Positions 17,738 through 25,767 are shown, counted from the stretch's first letter. The stretch: DNA of 48,740 nt from DATLFA01 sp039934635 (GCA_039934635.1 JBDTLT010000017.1:1-48740), one strand, 5' to 3'. The notes: generated by a model not told the origin, from the sequence alone. Numbers and translations: made by a program.

Positions 17738-18825
17738 GCCCCCGCTGTCTGGTCGTACTGCATCCAACGTTGGTTGACCCCGTCCCACTGGATGTACGCA
17801 TTGCGCGCCGCGTCCCATTGCGGCTCACCGGCTGCGGGTTGCGGGGCGGTCGCGGTCGCGACCGCGGCGGCCGGCGGCGCCATTTGCGGCGAATCCATAG
17901 GACCGCCCATCGGCGCGCTCATCGGCGGCGCACCCATCGACGGGCCCGGCGCCATCGGTGCCCCCGGCATGGCGACCATCGGCGCCGGGGTCTTGGCCTT
18001 GTTGCGCTTCATCAGCACGATCGCCGCGATGACGCCGACCACCACGAGGGCGAGAACCACATAGAGCCACGTCTTCGAGCTGCCGCCATCGTCACCCGAC
18101 GACGAACCAGAGCCCGATGTCGATGCCGCGCTCGTATTGATGTTCTTCCCTGCGTCGGTCTGCACCTTGCTCTTGACCACTGCGGCACCAGCCTCGGTGC
18201 GGGCCTTGAGCGAACGGCTGGTCGTGGGGTCGAGGTTCCACACCATGGTGCCGTCACCTTCGATGAGGTCGGCATTTTGGTCGACCTGACCACCCGGCAA
18301 CTTCATGCGCACCACGAACGAGAAGCCTTGGAGGAACTGCTTCATCATCGCTTCGTCGCCCGCACCCGTCGAGGCACCGGCATCGCTCGGGTTCCACTCT
18401 GCGTCGAACACCCATCCGGTGGCCTGCTTCTCGAGCGTGACGTTTTCGAGCGAGGCGCCACCCGAGGAGGACGTACCACCGCCGAGGATGTCGATCGCCT
18501 CATCGGTGTTCTTGAACGCCGCGGTCACCTTGTAGCCGCAGAAGTCACCCTTCTTGTAGGGCTCGATCTTGGCGCCTTCGGGGTTTTCGCCCTTGGCCTC
18601 GTCGATCGTCTGCTGGCAGATGTCGGTGTTGGCATCGCCGGGATCGGCATTGGGATCGAGGGCGCTGAGCCCGCCCAACTGCTTGAACAGGTCCGCGTTC
18701 ACGGCGAACACCGCCGAATAGGTGCCGGACCCGTCGTCGTTGACGTCGACGCGGATGTCCGCTTGGACACACCCCGCCGTCAGCAGGGCGATCAGCGTCA
18801 TGAGAAATAGCAGCTTCTTGCGCAC
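17719..18825 (-). CDS. LppM-like lipoprotein with C-terminal membrane helix and Trp-repeat tail
   Basis: 368 residues. The GTG at 18825 is chosen over an ATG at 18864 because AGGAGG lies 9 nt before it and it starts the signal peptide directly (MRKKLLFLMTLIALLTAGC, lipobox Cys19). Residues 22-225 (ADIRVDVNDDGSGTYSAVFAV ... GTMVWNLDPTTSRSLKART) resemble the mycobacterial LppM extracellular domain. A Ser/Gly linker leads to a membrane helix at 252-272 (WLYVVLALVVVGVIAAIVLM), then a Met/Pro/Gly/Ala cytosolic stretch (278-330), and a final Trp/Tyr repeat (QWDAARNAYIQWDGVNQRW, then MQYDQTAGAWKPIE). A lipid anchor and a helix in one protein would tether both ends. The following TetR gene overlaps it. 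Confidence 0.75.
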   Translation of the reverse strand: MRKKLLFLMTLIALLTAGCVQADIRVDVNDDGSGTYSAVFAVNADLFKQLGGLSALDPNADPGDANTDICQQTIDEAKGENPEGAKIEPYKKGDFCGYKVTAAFKNTDEAIDILGGGTSSSGGASLENVTLEKQATGWVFDAEWNPSDAGASTGAGDEAMMKQFLQGFSFVVRMKLPGGQVDQNADLIEGDGTMVWNLDPTTSRSLKARTEAGAAVVKSKVQTDAGKNINTSAASTSGSGSSSGDDGGSSKTWLYVVLALVVVGVIAAIVLMKRNKAKTPAPMVAMPGAPMAPGPSMGAPPMSAPMGGPMDSPQMAPPAAAVATATAPQPAAGEPQWDAARNAYIQWDGVNQRWMQYDQTAGAWKPIE

Positions 18826-18875
18826 GGGGTTGCGCCTCCTCGACCAACATGGCGGTCTCGACAACGGTAGCTGCG

Positions 18876-18881
18876 AGATTA
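18876..18881 (-). promoter_or_regulatory. -10 box of the LppM-like gene
   Basis: TAATCT on the minus strand, 50 nt before the GTG; leaves a leader carrying the AGGAGG site. Confidence 0.4.
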
Positions 18882-18961
18882 GCGGTCGTCACTCGGCGCG
18901 GTTGCGATACGCGCGCTATTGCCCATCACCGATGAATGAACCGACGGCACCGGTGCTTCGC

Positions 18962-19807
18962 TCAGAGTGTGAATCCGCCGTCCTTCTTTGCCTTCCAACC
19001 ACCGGCCGCCCACGTCCCACCGTCGAGATGAATCGTCGACCCCGTCACGAAGCGCGCCATGTCACTCGCGAGGAAGACCACCGCCGCTGCGCAGTCGTAG
19101 ATCGACCCGGTCTCGGGCCACGGTTGCGATTCGACGGCATCGAGGCTGAGCGCGCTGGACGTCTCGCCCAGCACCGAATCACCGGGCGTCGGTATCACGT
19201 CGGGCGCCACGCAGTTGATGCGAATGCGCTTGGGCGCGAGTTCCATCGACAAGCTCTTGGACAGGTTCGCGACGCCGGCCTTCATCGCCGAGTAGATCGC
19301 GAAGCCCGGCCCCGCGCGGTGTGCTTCGACGGACGTGATGTTGACGATGGCGCCGCCGTTGGTCATGTGCGGCACGCAGGCGCGCACGAACAACGTGACG
19401 CTCATGAAGTTCTCGCGGATGAGTGCGAGCTCGCCCTTGGTCGCGACCTCGAGGAACGGCGCCCAGAATCCTCCGCCGGCGTTGTTCACGAGGATGTCGA
19501 TGCGGCCGTACTCGCGCGCCACGCGATCGACGAAGGCCCCCACCGCGACTTCGTCGCGGACATCGAGCACTTCGCTCACACAGTGCCGTCCGATGGCACG
19601 GATCTCGGCTTCGGTCTCGTCCAAACCACCGGAGTTGCGGTCACAGATGGCGAGCTCGGCCCCGAAGCGGGCCAAGGTCAGCGCCGTCGCCTTGCCGATG
19701 CCCTGCGCCGCGCCGGTCACGACCGCGACGCGATCGGTGAGCAGCGCTGCGCCCGGATCGAGCACGCGGCTGTCCCAGATCGATGGTGTTGATCCGGCAG
19801 TCGTCAC
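18962..19807 (-). CDS. Short-chain dehydrogenase/reductase (SDR)
   Basis: 281 residues from a GTG preceded by AAGGGGG. Classical SDR features are complete: NAD(P)-binding TGAAQGIGKATAL, DVRDE, NNAGGG, the active-site Ser in NITSVEAHRAG and Tyr-x-x-x-Lys in YSAMKAGVANL, and the C-terminal FVTGSTIHLDGGTWAAGGW. The acidic residue after beta-2 (CDRNSGG) favours NAD over NADP. The unusual C-terminus WKAKKDGGFTL recalls actinobacterial SDRs found with acyl-CoA gene sets. It lies 43 nt after the CoA-transferase gene on the same strand, so it probably oxidises a hydroxyacyl-CoA or alcohol in the same pathway. Substrate unknown. Confidence 0.88.
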   Translation of the reverse strand: MTTAGSTPSIWDSRVLDPGAALLTDRVAVVTGAAQGIGKATALTLARFGAELAICDRNSGGLDETEAEIRAIGRHCVSEVLDVRDEVAVGAFVDRVAREYGRIDILVNNAGGGFWAPFLEVATKGELALIRENFMSVTLFVRACVPHMTNGGAIVNITSVEAHRAGPGFAIYSAMKAGVANLSKSLSMELAPKRIRINCVAPDVIPTPGDSVLGETSSALSLDAVESQPWPETGSIYDCAAAVVFLASDMARFVTGSTIHLDGGTWAAGGWKAKKDGGFTL

Positions 19808-19850
19808 TGGTCCCCCTTGGGCCCGAGCCGGCCCCCGGAACCGCGGAGAG

Positions 19851-21368
19851 TCAGCCTGAGCGTGGCCCGAGCATCTTTGCACGCCTCGCCCGCCACAGCT
19901 CGGGCACGAGCTCGGACAAGATCTCGTCGGTGCTCGCACCGACACTCTCGGCAGTGCCGCGCCCCGGGCGGGCCTGGGGCGGGGCCGCGACCCACGGCGA
20001 CGACGGGTGTGACGGCGCCGGCCGCGATCCCTGCGCGTAGCGTGCCGCGCGGTACAGCGACGCGTCGACGAGATGCCCGCGACTCGAGCCGAGACAGGCC
20101 AGACCGGCAACCGCGGCGAACAAACCGGCGATCGGGTCGGCGATGGCGTCCGCGACGAACAGCGGCGGCTCGCCCGCGATGGCCAGCCCCGCGGACACTG
20201 CCACATCGTCGCCGAACCCGACGCGATTGCGAAACGCACCATCGCGTCCGTACGCGGTGATCGACAACCACGACGCGCCGCGCGCGACGACCGCGGACGG
20301 ATCAATGCCCAGCCGATCCATCACCCGCGGACGCGATCCTTCGATCACCAGCGTCGCCCGATCGACGAGCGCGCGCAGCACCGCGGCGTCGTCCTCGTCG
20401 TCGAAGTCGATGACGATGCAGCGCTTGCCCTCGTTCAAAAGGTCGAAGAACGGCGTAGTGCCGCGGCGGGCGCCGTCCGCGCGGCGCGCGCCTTCGACCT
20501 TGACGACGCGCGCGCCTGCTCGTGCCAGCAGGCCGCCGGCCAGTGGCCCGGCCCACAGCGAGCTCAGGTCGAGCACGAGCGGCACGGTCTCGCGGCCACG
20601 CGCCGCCTCGGATCGTGCACCCGGTTCGGTCGGAGGGCGCAGGCGCGGCGCACGACGACTCGTCCCGTCGATGACGTAAGGGCTGGCGACCGTGTCGTCG
20701 CCCGGCGGCCATGCCCCGAGGGCCAGGCCGAGCTCCGCGCCGCGCGCGACGAGCGCCTGGGTCGATCGGCCGGCAACGGCGCGGCGAGTCCCCGCAACAT
20801 CGAGCGCGTCGTCGATGTCGCCATCGAGCCACGCGGGCAACAACGCGACATCGTCGGCCCGCGCCAGGTTGAGTGCGATCCATCCGTCGCGCGCGCGCAG
20901 CATCTCGCAGGCACCGCCAACCGCCACCGCGCCGCGGCGGGTATGGCCGGTGAGCGCGGCCCGTTCGCCGAGCAACGCCATCGAATCGAGCGCCAGGGTC
21001 GCGCCGAATGTCGTGGCCGCCAGCAACTGCACGACCGAGCCCGCGGCGACGAGGCGAGCCGGCAACACCGCCGAGGGGCACGGCCGCGCCGGGCCGGCCG
21101 CTTCGCCGGTCAAGGCCATCGCCCCCGAGCGCGCCCATGCCTCGGCCCCGTCGAATTGCGCCGCCACGGCGACCACCGGGAACGGCGGCTCGGTCGCGGC
21201 CAAGGTGGCCGTCGCGTCGAGCGCACCTTCGGCCCCGGCCGCCACGAGCCCGGGAGTCACCCGCGCCACCCGCACGACATCGGCATCGAGCACCTGGAGC
21301 AAGACCGCGCATTCGTCGGCGATCGGGCCCGGACCCGCGACGACGAATCGACGTCCACCGAGCGGCAT
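19851..21368 (-). CDS. CaiB/BaiF (family III) CoA-transferase with rearranged architecture
   Basis: 505 residues from the ATG at 21368, which has a TAGCGT -10 box 7 nt upstream. Family III enzymes move CoA between carboxylic acids through an Asp-bound thioester. The canonical N-terminal signature (VLDLSSLWAGPLAGGLLARAGA, then VVKVE and LLNEGKRCIVIDFDDEDD) begins only at residue 265, and the candidate catalytic Asp is Asp435 in GHLVDASLYRAA. A C-terminal tail (GASTDEILSELVPEL) resembles the usual GEHTxEVLxELG end. The small-domain signature normally between these (TGHTRRGAVAVGGACEMLRARDGWIALNLAR) is instead at 140-170, after a degenerate first copy (RFVVAGPGPIADECAVLLQVLDADVV). It is co-directional with the SDR and divergent from the 21481 operon. 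Confidence 0.82.
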   Translation of the reverse strand: MPLGGRRFVVAGPGPIADECAVLLQVLDADVVRVARVTPGLVAAGAEGALDATATLAATEPPFPVVAVAAQFDGAEAWARSGAMALTGEAAGPARPCPSAVLPARLVAAGSVVQLLAATTFGATLALDSMALLGERAALTGHTRRGAVAVGGACEMLRARDGWIALNLARADDVALLPAWLDGDIDDALDVAGTRRAVAGRSTQALVARGAELGLALGAWPPGDDTVASPYVIDGTSRRAPRLRPPTEPGARSEAARGRETVPLVLDLSSLWAGPLAGGLLARAGARVVKVEGARRADGARRGTTPFFDLLNEGKRCIVIDFDDEDDAAVLRALVDRATLVIEGSRPRVMDRLGIDPSAVVARGASWLSITAYGRDGAFRNRVGFGDDVAVSAGLAIAGEPPLFVADAIADPIAGLFAAVAGLACLGSSRGHLVDASLYRAARYAQGSRPAPSHPSSPWVAAPPQARPGRGTAESVGASTDEILSELVPELWRARRAKMLGPRSG

Positions 21369-21375
21369 TGCCGCA

Positions 21376-21381
21376 ACGCTA
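21376..21381 (-). promoter_or_regulatory. -10 box of the CoA-transferase gene
   Basis: TAGCGT, 7 nt before the ATG at 21368; leaderless geometry. Confidence 0.5.
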
Positions 21382-21480
21382 TCCGAGCCCTCCGCTCTCC
21401 ATCGACAGCGAGCACTACCCTGCTTGCGGTTCTCGGCGCAGTTCTTGCCATGATGAGGGCGCGAAAAGAGAGGAATACGA

Positions 21481-21789
21481 ATGCCAGAGTTGAAAGCGGG
21501 GGCCCGCCTCAAGAGCGCGGTGTGCACCACCGAGGTCATCGTCGTCAAGACGCCGGCCGGCAACGTCGACGTGACGTGTGGGGGCGTGGCGATGGTGACC
21601 GCGACGGAAACCGTCGAGCGGGGTACCCCCAAGCCCGAGGCATCCGGCGGCACGGCGTTGGGCAAGCGCTATGTCAACAGCGACGAAACGCTCGAGATCC
21701 TGTGCACCAAAGCAGGCGACGGCGCGCTGGGCATCGGCAGTACCTTGTTGTCGCTGAAGGAAGCCAAGCCACTCCCTGCGTCCGACTGA
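21481..21789 (+). CDS. Conserved-looking small protein linked to an acyl-CoA ligase
   Basis: 102 residues. ATG preceded by GAGAGGAA (good ribosome site). Three Cys (15, 33, 75) occur in SAVCTTEVIVVKTPAGNVDVTCGGVAMV and LEILCTKAGDGALGIG. The regular alternation of hydrophobic residues suggests an all-beta fold. There is no signal peptide. It is followed 12 nt later by the acyl-CoA ligase gene, so the two are one operon and may act together, for example as an accessory or substrate-handling subunit. I do not recognise a characterised family, and the CxxxxVIVVKxP and CGG motifs could be metal-related, but that is a guess. Confidence 0.7.
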   Translation: MPELKAGARLKSAVCTTEVIVVKTPAGNVDVTCGGVAMVTATETVERGTPKPEASGGTALGKRYVNSDETLEILCTKAGDGALGIGSTLLSLKEAKPLPASD

Positions 21790-21801
21790 GGCACCGCTGA
21801 A

Positions 21802-23313
21802 ATGAACCTCATGATGCTGCTCGAGATGGCTGCGAGTGGCTTCGGTGAACGCGTAGCGCTCGGTTCGCGCGATGGCACGGGCCTGACCTATGAGCAGCTG
21901 TTCGATCGGGCCGGCCGCTCCGCCCGCTTGTTCAGCGGCGCCGGTATCGAGCGCGTGAGCCTCGTCGACGTGTCGAGCGCGGCGCTGCCCATCGCGCTGT
22001 TCGGCAGTGCGTGGGCCGGCAAGCCGTTCGTGCCGTTGAACTACCGCCTGACGGCCGAAGAGCTGCGCCGGTTGGCCACGGAGGTCGCCCCGTCGATCAC
22101 GGTCTGCGAAGCGCAGGCCGTGCCCAAGCTCTACGACATCGACGGCGTCGAGGCCGTCACTCGCGAAGATTTCTTCGCCCGCGTCGAGGGCGAAGAGTCG
22201 GCCGACCCCGAGTGGCCCATGGATCCCGACGACATCGCGGTGTTGCTCTACACCAGCGGCACTACCGGCATGCCCAAGGCCGCGGTGCTGCGGCACAAGC
22301 ATCTCGTGTCGTACATCCTCATGTCGGTCGAATTCATGGGCGCCGACGAAGACGAAGCGACCCTCATCTCCGTGCCGCCGTACCACGTCGCCGGCATGGC
22401 CGCGATCTTGTCGTCGGTCTACGCCGGGCGGCGCATCGTGCAGCTGCCGTCGTTCACCGCGGCCGACTGGGTCGAGACGGCGCGCCGCGAAGGCGTGACC
22501 CATGCGATGGTGGTGCCGACGATGCTGGCGCGCATCGTGGACCACATCGAGACGCACGACATCGGCGGCATCCCGACGCTGCGGGCGCTGTCCTATGGCG
22601 GCGGCAAGATGCCACTGCCGGTCATCGAAAAAGCCCTCGACATGATGCCGAACTGCGCGTTCGTCAACGCGTACGGGTTGACCGAGACGAGCTCGACGGT
22701 GTGCATCCTCGGTCCCGACGACCATCGCGCGGCGCGCGCGGCAGACGATTCCACGGCGCGTAAGCGACTGACATCGGTGGGTCGACCATTGCCGGCCATC
22801 GAGTTGTCCATTCGTGACGAAGAAGGCGCCGAAGTCGCCGCCGGCGTGCGCGGCGAAGTGTGGGTGCGCGGCGAACAAGTCTCGGGCGAGTACCTAGGCC
22901 GTGGGTCGCAATGCAACGCCGAAGGTTGGTTCCCCACCAAAGACGGTGGCTACCTCGACGCCGATGGCTACCTCTTCCTCGAAGGCCGCGTCGACGACAT
23001 CATCATCCGCGGCGGCGAAAACATGTCGCCCGGCGAAATCGAAGATGTACTCGTCGAGCATCCACTCGTTGCCGACGCCGCGGCCATCGGTATCCCCGAT
23101 CGGCAATGGGGCGAAAAGATCGTGGCGGTCATCGTCGCCAAGCAAGGCGCTCAAGTGACCGGCGAAGAGTTGCGCGACTGGGTCACGCAGCATCTGCGGT
23201 CGTCACGGTCGCCCGAGGTCATCGAGTTCCGCGACGAGCTGCCGTACAACGACATGGGCAAGCTGTTGCGCCGGGTTCTGCGCCTCGAACTCGCGCACCT
23301 CGGCGATATGTGA
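21802..23313 (+). CDS. Acyl-CoA ligase (class I adenylate-forming)
   Basis: 503 residues. Activates a carboxylic acid to its AMP ester and then its CoA thioester. Core motifs: A3 P-loop LLYTSGTTGMPKAAVLRH, A5 NAYGLTETSSTVCILG, A7/A8 GYLFLEGRVDDIIIRGGENMSPGEIEDVL, and the A10 catalytic Lys in YNDMGKLLRRVL. The N-terminus is short (MNLMMLLEMAASGFGERVALG), so no extra domain. It is the second gene of an operon: 102-aa protein, ligase, crotonase. The crotonase GTG overlaps this gene's stop (GTGA). A free acid of unknown identity is expected to enter beta-oxidation here. Confidence 0.9.
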   Translation: MNLMMLLEMAASGFGERVALGSRDGTGLTYEQLFDRAGRSARLFSGAGIERVSLVDVSSAALPIALFGSAWAGKPFVPLNYRLTAEELRRLATEVAPSITVCEAQAVPKLYDIDGVEAVTREDFFARVEGEESADPEWPMDPDDIAVLLYTSGTTGMPKAAVLRHKHLVSYILMSVEFMGADEDEATLISVPPYHVAGMAAILSSVYAGRRIVQLPSFTAADWVETARREGVTHAMVVPTMLARIVDHIETHDIGGIPTLRALSYGGGKMPLPVIEKALDMMPNCAFVNAYGLTETSSTVCILGPDDHRAARAADDSTARKRLTSVGRPLPAIELSIRDEEGAEVAAGVRGEVWVRGEQVSGEYLGRGSQCNAEGWFPTKDGGYLDADGYLFLEGRVDDIIIRGGENMSPGEIEDVLVEHPLVADAAAIGIPDRQWGEKIVAVIVAKQGAQVTGEELRDWVTQHLRSSRSPEVIEFRDELPYNDMGKLLRRVLRLELAHLGDM

Positions 23314-24287
23314 CAAGAGCGGCGGTGCAGCGCATACTTTCGCCCGCCGCGCTCGACGACCTGATCGCGGCACCGACTGCTCGCAGTGAACTGTCGGGGT
23401 TGCGCGGTGACGCGACGATTGCCGTCGACTGTTCGTCGACTTTGCCCGCGGACCATACGCTCGAGCTGCTGCGCACCGTGCCGGTCGTGTCGATCGGCGT
23501 GGGCGGCCACCACGCGGCCTTCGATGTCGTCGTCACCGGCGACGATGACCTCATGTCGCTGACGACGGCGGTCGACGCAAATCCACTGGCATCGGTCGCG
23601 CTCGCACAGGTGTTGCGCATTGGCGCAACCACCTCCCCGCTCGACGCGCTCGTCGCCGAATCACTTGCTTACGCGACATTGCAGGGCGGGCCCGAATTCG
23701 CTCGCTGGCTCGCGGCGCGCGGCGCGCGCGTGCGCCGGCCCGCAGCCGATCCGCCGATCAAGATTGCGCGCGCCGGTGATGTCTTGCAGCTCGTGCTCAA
23801 CCGACCACGCCTACACAACCTCTACAACGCGGCCATGCGTGATGCGTTGGTCGATGCGCTGCTCGTCGCGGCCGCCGACCCGCGTCTGCTCGTCGAGATC
23901 TCTGGCGCAGGACGATCGTTCTGCGCGGGGGGCGACCTTGCCGAGTTCGGGTCGGTGAGCGACACGACGACCGCGCATCTGATTCGCTCGACCGCCAATG
24001 CCGCGCCCTATCTACTGGCGCTCGCCGACCGAATCTCGGTGTCGGTGCACGGTGCGTGTGTCGGCGCCGGCATCGAGCTCGCCGCATTCGCGAGCCGGGT
24101 CGAGGCGACCCCCGACGCGTTCTTCCAACTGCCCGAAGTATCGATGGGGCTCATCCCGGGCGCCGGGGGCACCGTGTCCGTCGCGAGGCGCATCGGCCGG
24201 CAGCGCACCGCATGGATGGCGTTGTCCGGCGAGCGCGTCGACGCCGCGACCGCGCTCGACTGGGGACTGGTCGACGCGATTCGCTGA
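23310..24287 (+). CDS. Crotonase-family protein with apparently permuted architecture
   Basis: 325 residues. GTG overlaps the ligase stop by 4 nt (GTGA), so the genes are translationally coupled. The crotonase core occupies about 150-325: LVLNRPRLHNLYNAAMRDAL, the oxyanion-hole segments GRSFCAGGDLAEFG and HGACVGAGIELAAF, and both hydratase acid residues, Glu256 and Glu276 (LPEVSMGLIPGAGG). The protein stops at ALDWGLVDAIR, exactly where other crotonases continue with a ~70-residue helical trimerisation tail. A segment like that tail (FDVVVTGDDDLMSLTTAVDA ... ESLAYATLQGGPEFARWLA) is at the N-terminus, residues 71-137. With both Glu present it could hydrate enoyl-CoA; isomerase or hydrolase activity is also possible. 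Confidence 0.82.
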   Translation: MTRAAVQRILSPAALDDLIAAPTARSELSGLRGDATIAVDCSSTLPADHTLELLRTVPVVSIGVGGHHAAFDVVVTGDDDLMSLTTAVDANPLASVALAQVLRIGATTSPLDALVAESLAYATLQGGPEFARWLAARGARVRRPAADPPIKIARAGDVLQLVLNRPRLHNLYNAAMRDALVDALLVAAADPRLLVEISGAGRSFCAGGDLAEFGSVSDTTTAHLIRSTANAAPYLLALADRISVSVHGACVGAGIELAAFASRVEATPDAFFQLPEVSMGLIPGAGGTVSVARRIGRQRTAWMALSGERVDAATALDWGLVDAIR

Positions 24288-24310
24288 GCGGCGACGCGGA
24301 CGGCTCGGCC

Positions 24311-24586
24311 TCAGGCGAAGGGGGCGAGGCCGAGTCGCTTGCGCACCTCGGGCCGGCGCAGCGGGGGCAAGGTCAACGGCGGCTGGCGCCGGGCGGGCAC
24401 GCGCGCGAGCAGTGTTTCGGAGATCGCCGCGATCTCGAGCGCAGCAGCATTCATCTGCTCGGCGACTGCGGGGTTCGGCTTTGCGATGCCGGTGATCTTG
24501 CGCACGAACTGCATGGCCGCAGCTTCGATCTCGTCACGGGTGGCCGGTGGCTCGAGCCCGCGCAACTCGGTGATGTTTCGACACAT
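24311..24586 (-). CDS. DUF2277 family protein
   Basis: 91 residues. The N-terminal MCRNITELRGLEPPATRDEIEAAAMQFVRKITGIAKP is the family signature, including the invariant MCRNI start and PPAT. It is a small helical cytosolic protein of unknown function, common in actinobacteria and proteobacteria. A TAGGCT -10 box lies 7 nt before the ATG and no ribosome site is needed, so it is likely its own leaderless unit rather than part of the upstream operon. Convergent with the crotonase gene (23-nt gap). Confidence 0.88.
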   Translation of the reverse strand: MCRNITELRGLEPPATRDEIEAAAMQFVRKITGIAKPNPAVAEQMNAAALEIAAISETLLARVPARRQPPLTLPPLRRPEVRKRLGLAPFA

Positions 24587-24593
24587 GCCCCCG

Positions 24594-24599
24594 AGCCTA
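24594..24599 (-). promoter_or_regulatory. -10 box of the DUF2277 gene
   Basis: TAGGCT, 7 nt before the ATG at 24586; leaderless geometry. Confidence 0.5.
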
Positions 24600-24625
24600 C
24601 TTACGAGGGGGAAAACCGGGCGGCG

Positions 24626-25669
24626 TCAGGGCTGGACGAGGCGCGCCGCGGTGATCAGCGGCAAGTCCTTGTAGGTGACCACACCGGGTCGCGCCGCGAC
24701 CACGTGGGGGATCGCGTGCACCGTGGGCATCGCGGTCATCAACATCGCGAGACCCATCAGCAACTCGGAGTTCGTCTCACCCTTCGGCGGCGCTCCCACA
24801 ATCGTCATCTTCACGTTGGGCACCCCGTCGATGTCGAAATGCCAACCATGGCGGATCGGCCAGTTGGGCTCGACGCGCTCGGTCATCTTCCAGATGCTGC
24901 CCAACTCGATGACTTCGACGCCGTTCGCGACACCGACCCACCGATTGCGCAGACCGGCAACGTGGCCCTGCGCGATCTTCATGAAGCCGAGGTCGAGGTC
25001 TTCTGTCGCCAGCGCGATGTCGGGCGCGTAGCGAACTTCGTCGAGCGGTAACTCCAACGCGTCGGCCATCATCACGACCGCATCCTCGAACGCAGTGGTG
25101 CCGCGCCGAAACCGCTCGTGCAAGCCCGGCTCGTCGGGTGCGTGACCGAACGCCACGGTCTCCCACAACTCCGGCGAGTTATAGCCGGAGCATTCGGCCT
25201 CTTCCCAAATCGAGATGCGCCGCACCTCGCTGCACACGCCGGTGGCAGTGAGCGCCAGCTGGTTCACGAACCCGGGGTTCACGCCACTGCCGAACAGCGA
25301 CGCGCCACCCCGCTTGCCCGCCTCGTCGAAGCGGTCCTTCGCACCCCACCAATGACCCGTGATCAGATTGGCGGTGCTGACGACGTTGACGCCCGCTTCG
25401 AGGAACCGGCACAGCGTTTCGATGTGTTCCGCGATCGCGAGCGGGTCGAGGATCGGGTAGTAGCCCACGACATCGGGCTTGAGCGCGAGCAACGCGTCGA
25501 CGTCATCGGTCGCGACGATGCCGAGCGAGGGCCGGCCGATGAGCTCGCCGACATCGCGTCCCACCTTCTCGGCGCTCCACGCGTACGCACCGACGAGCTC
25601 CATGTCGGGATGGTCGAGGACGGCCCGACCCGCGAACGTGGCCACATGACCCGTGGTCCACAACACCAC
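24626..25669 (-). CDS. Dihydrodipicolinate-reductase-like NAD(P)-dependent oxidoreductase
   Basis: 347 residues from a GTG at 25669 (VVLWTTGHVATFAGRAVLDH); the adjacent GTG at 25666 and a TTG at 25693 are alternatives and there is no good ribosome site. The N-terminal DapB-type Rossmann domain is clear (WTTGHVATFAGRAVLDHPDMELVGAYAWSAEKVGRDVGEL), followed by DVVGYYPILDPLAIAEHIETLC, VNVVSTANLITGHWWG and GSGVNPGFVNQLALTATG. It resembles the diaminopentanoate/amine dehydrogenase-like relatives of DapB that actinobacteria keep in lipid gene clusters, not lysine-pathway DapB, which is about 250 aa. The reaction is unknown. It is probably the last gene of the dehydrogenase, DUF1330 and thiolase operon, although a hairpin-rich 98-nt gap intervenes. 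Confidence 0.75.
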   Translation of the reverse strand: MVLWTTGHVATFAGRAVLDHPDMELVGAYAWSAEKVGRDVGELIGRPSLGIVATDDVDALLALKPDVVGYYPILDPLAIAEHIETLCRFLEAGVNVVSTANLITGHWWGAKDRFDEAGKRGGASLFGSGVNPGFVNQLALTATGVCSEVRRISIWEEAECSGYNSPELWETVAFGHAPDEPGLHERFRRGTTAFEDAVVMMADALELPLDEVRYAPDIALATEDLDLGFMKIAQGHVAGLRNRWVGVANGVEVIELGSIWKMTERVEPNWPIRHGWHFDIDGVPNVKMTIVGAPPKGETNSELLMGLAMLMTAMPTVHAIPHVVAARPGVVTYKDLPLITAARLVQP

Positions 25670-25678
25670 GCGAGTTTT

Positions 25679-25766
25679 GCGGCTCCGCCGCAACGGATCG
25701 GCGGCTTCGCCGCGGGGATGTTCGATTGCGAGTTCTCCAGCGTCCGTTGACTCGCGGCGCAGCCGC
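25679..25766. repeat. Three mini-hairpins with identical stems
   Basis: Three copies of the palindrome GCGGC-NNN-GCCGC occur in the gap between thiolase and the DapB-like gene: 25679-25691 (loop TCC), 25701-25713 (loop TTC) and 25754-25766 (loop GCA). All stems are identical and only the loops differ. The last one starts one base after the thiolase stop codon. They could slow RNA decay, terminate transcription partly, or mark a REP-like element. Confidence 0.6.
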
Positions 25767-25767
25767 A

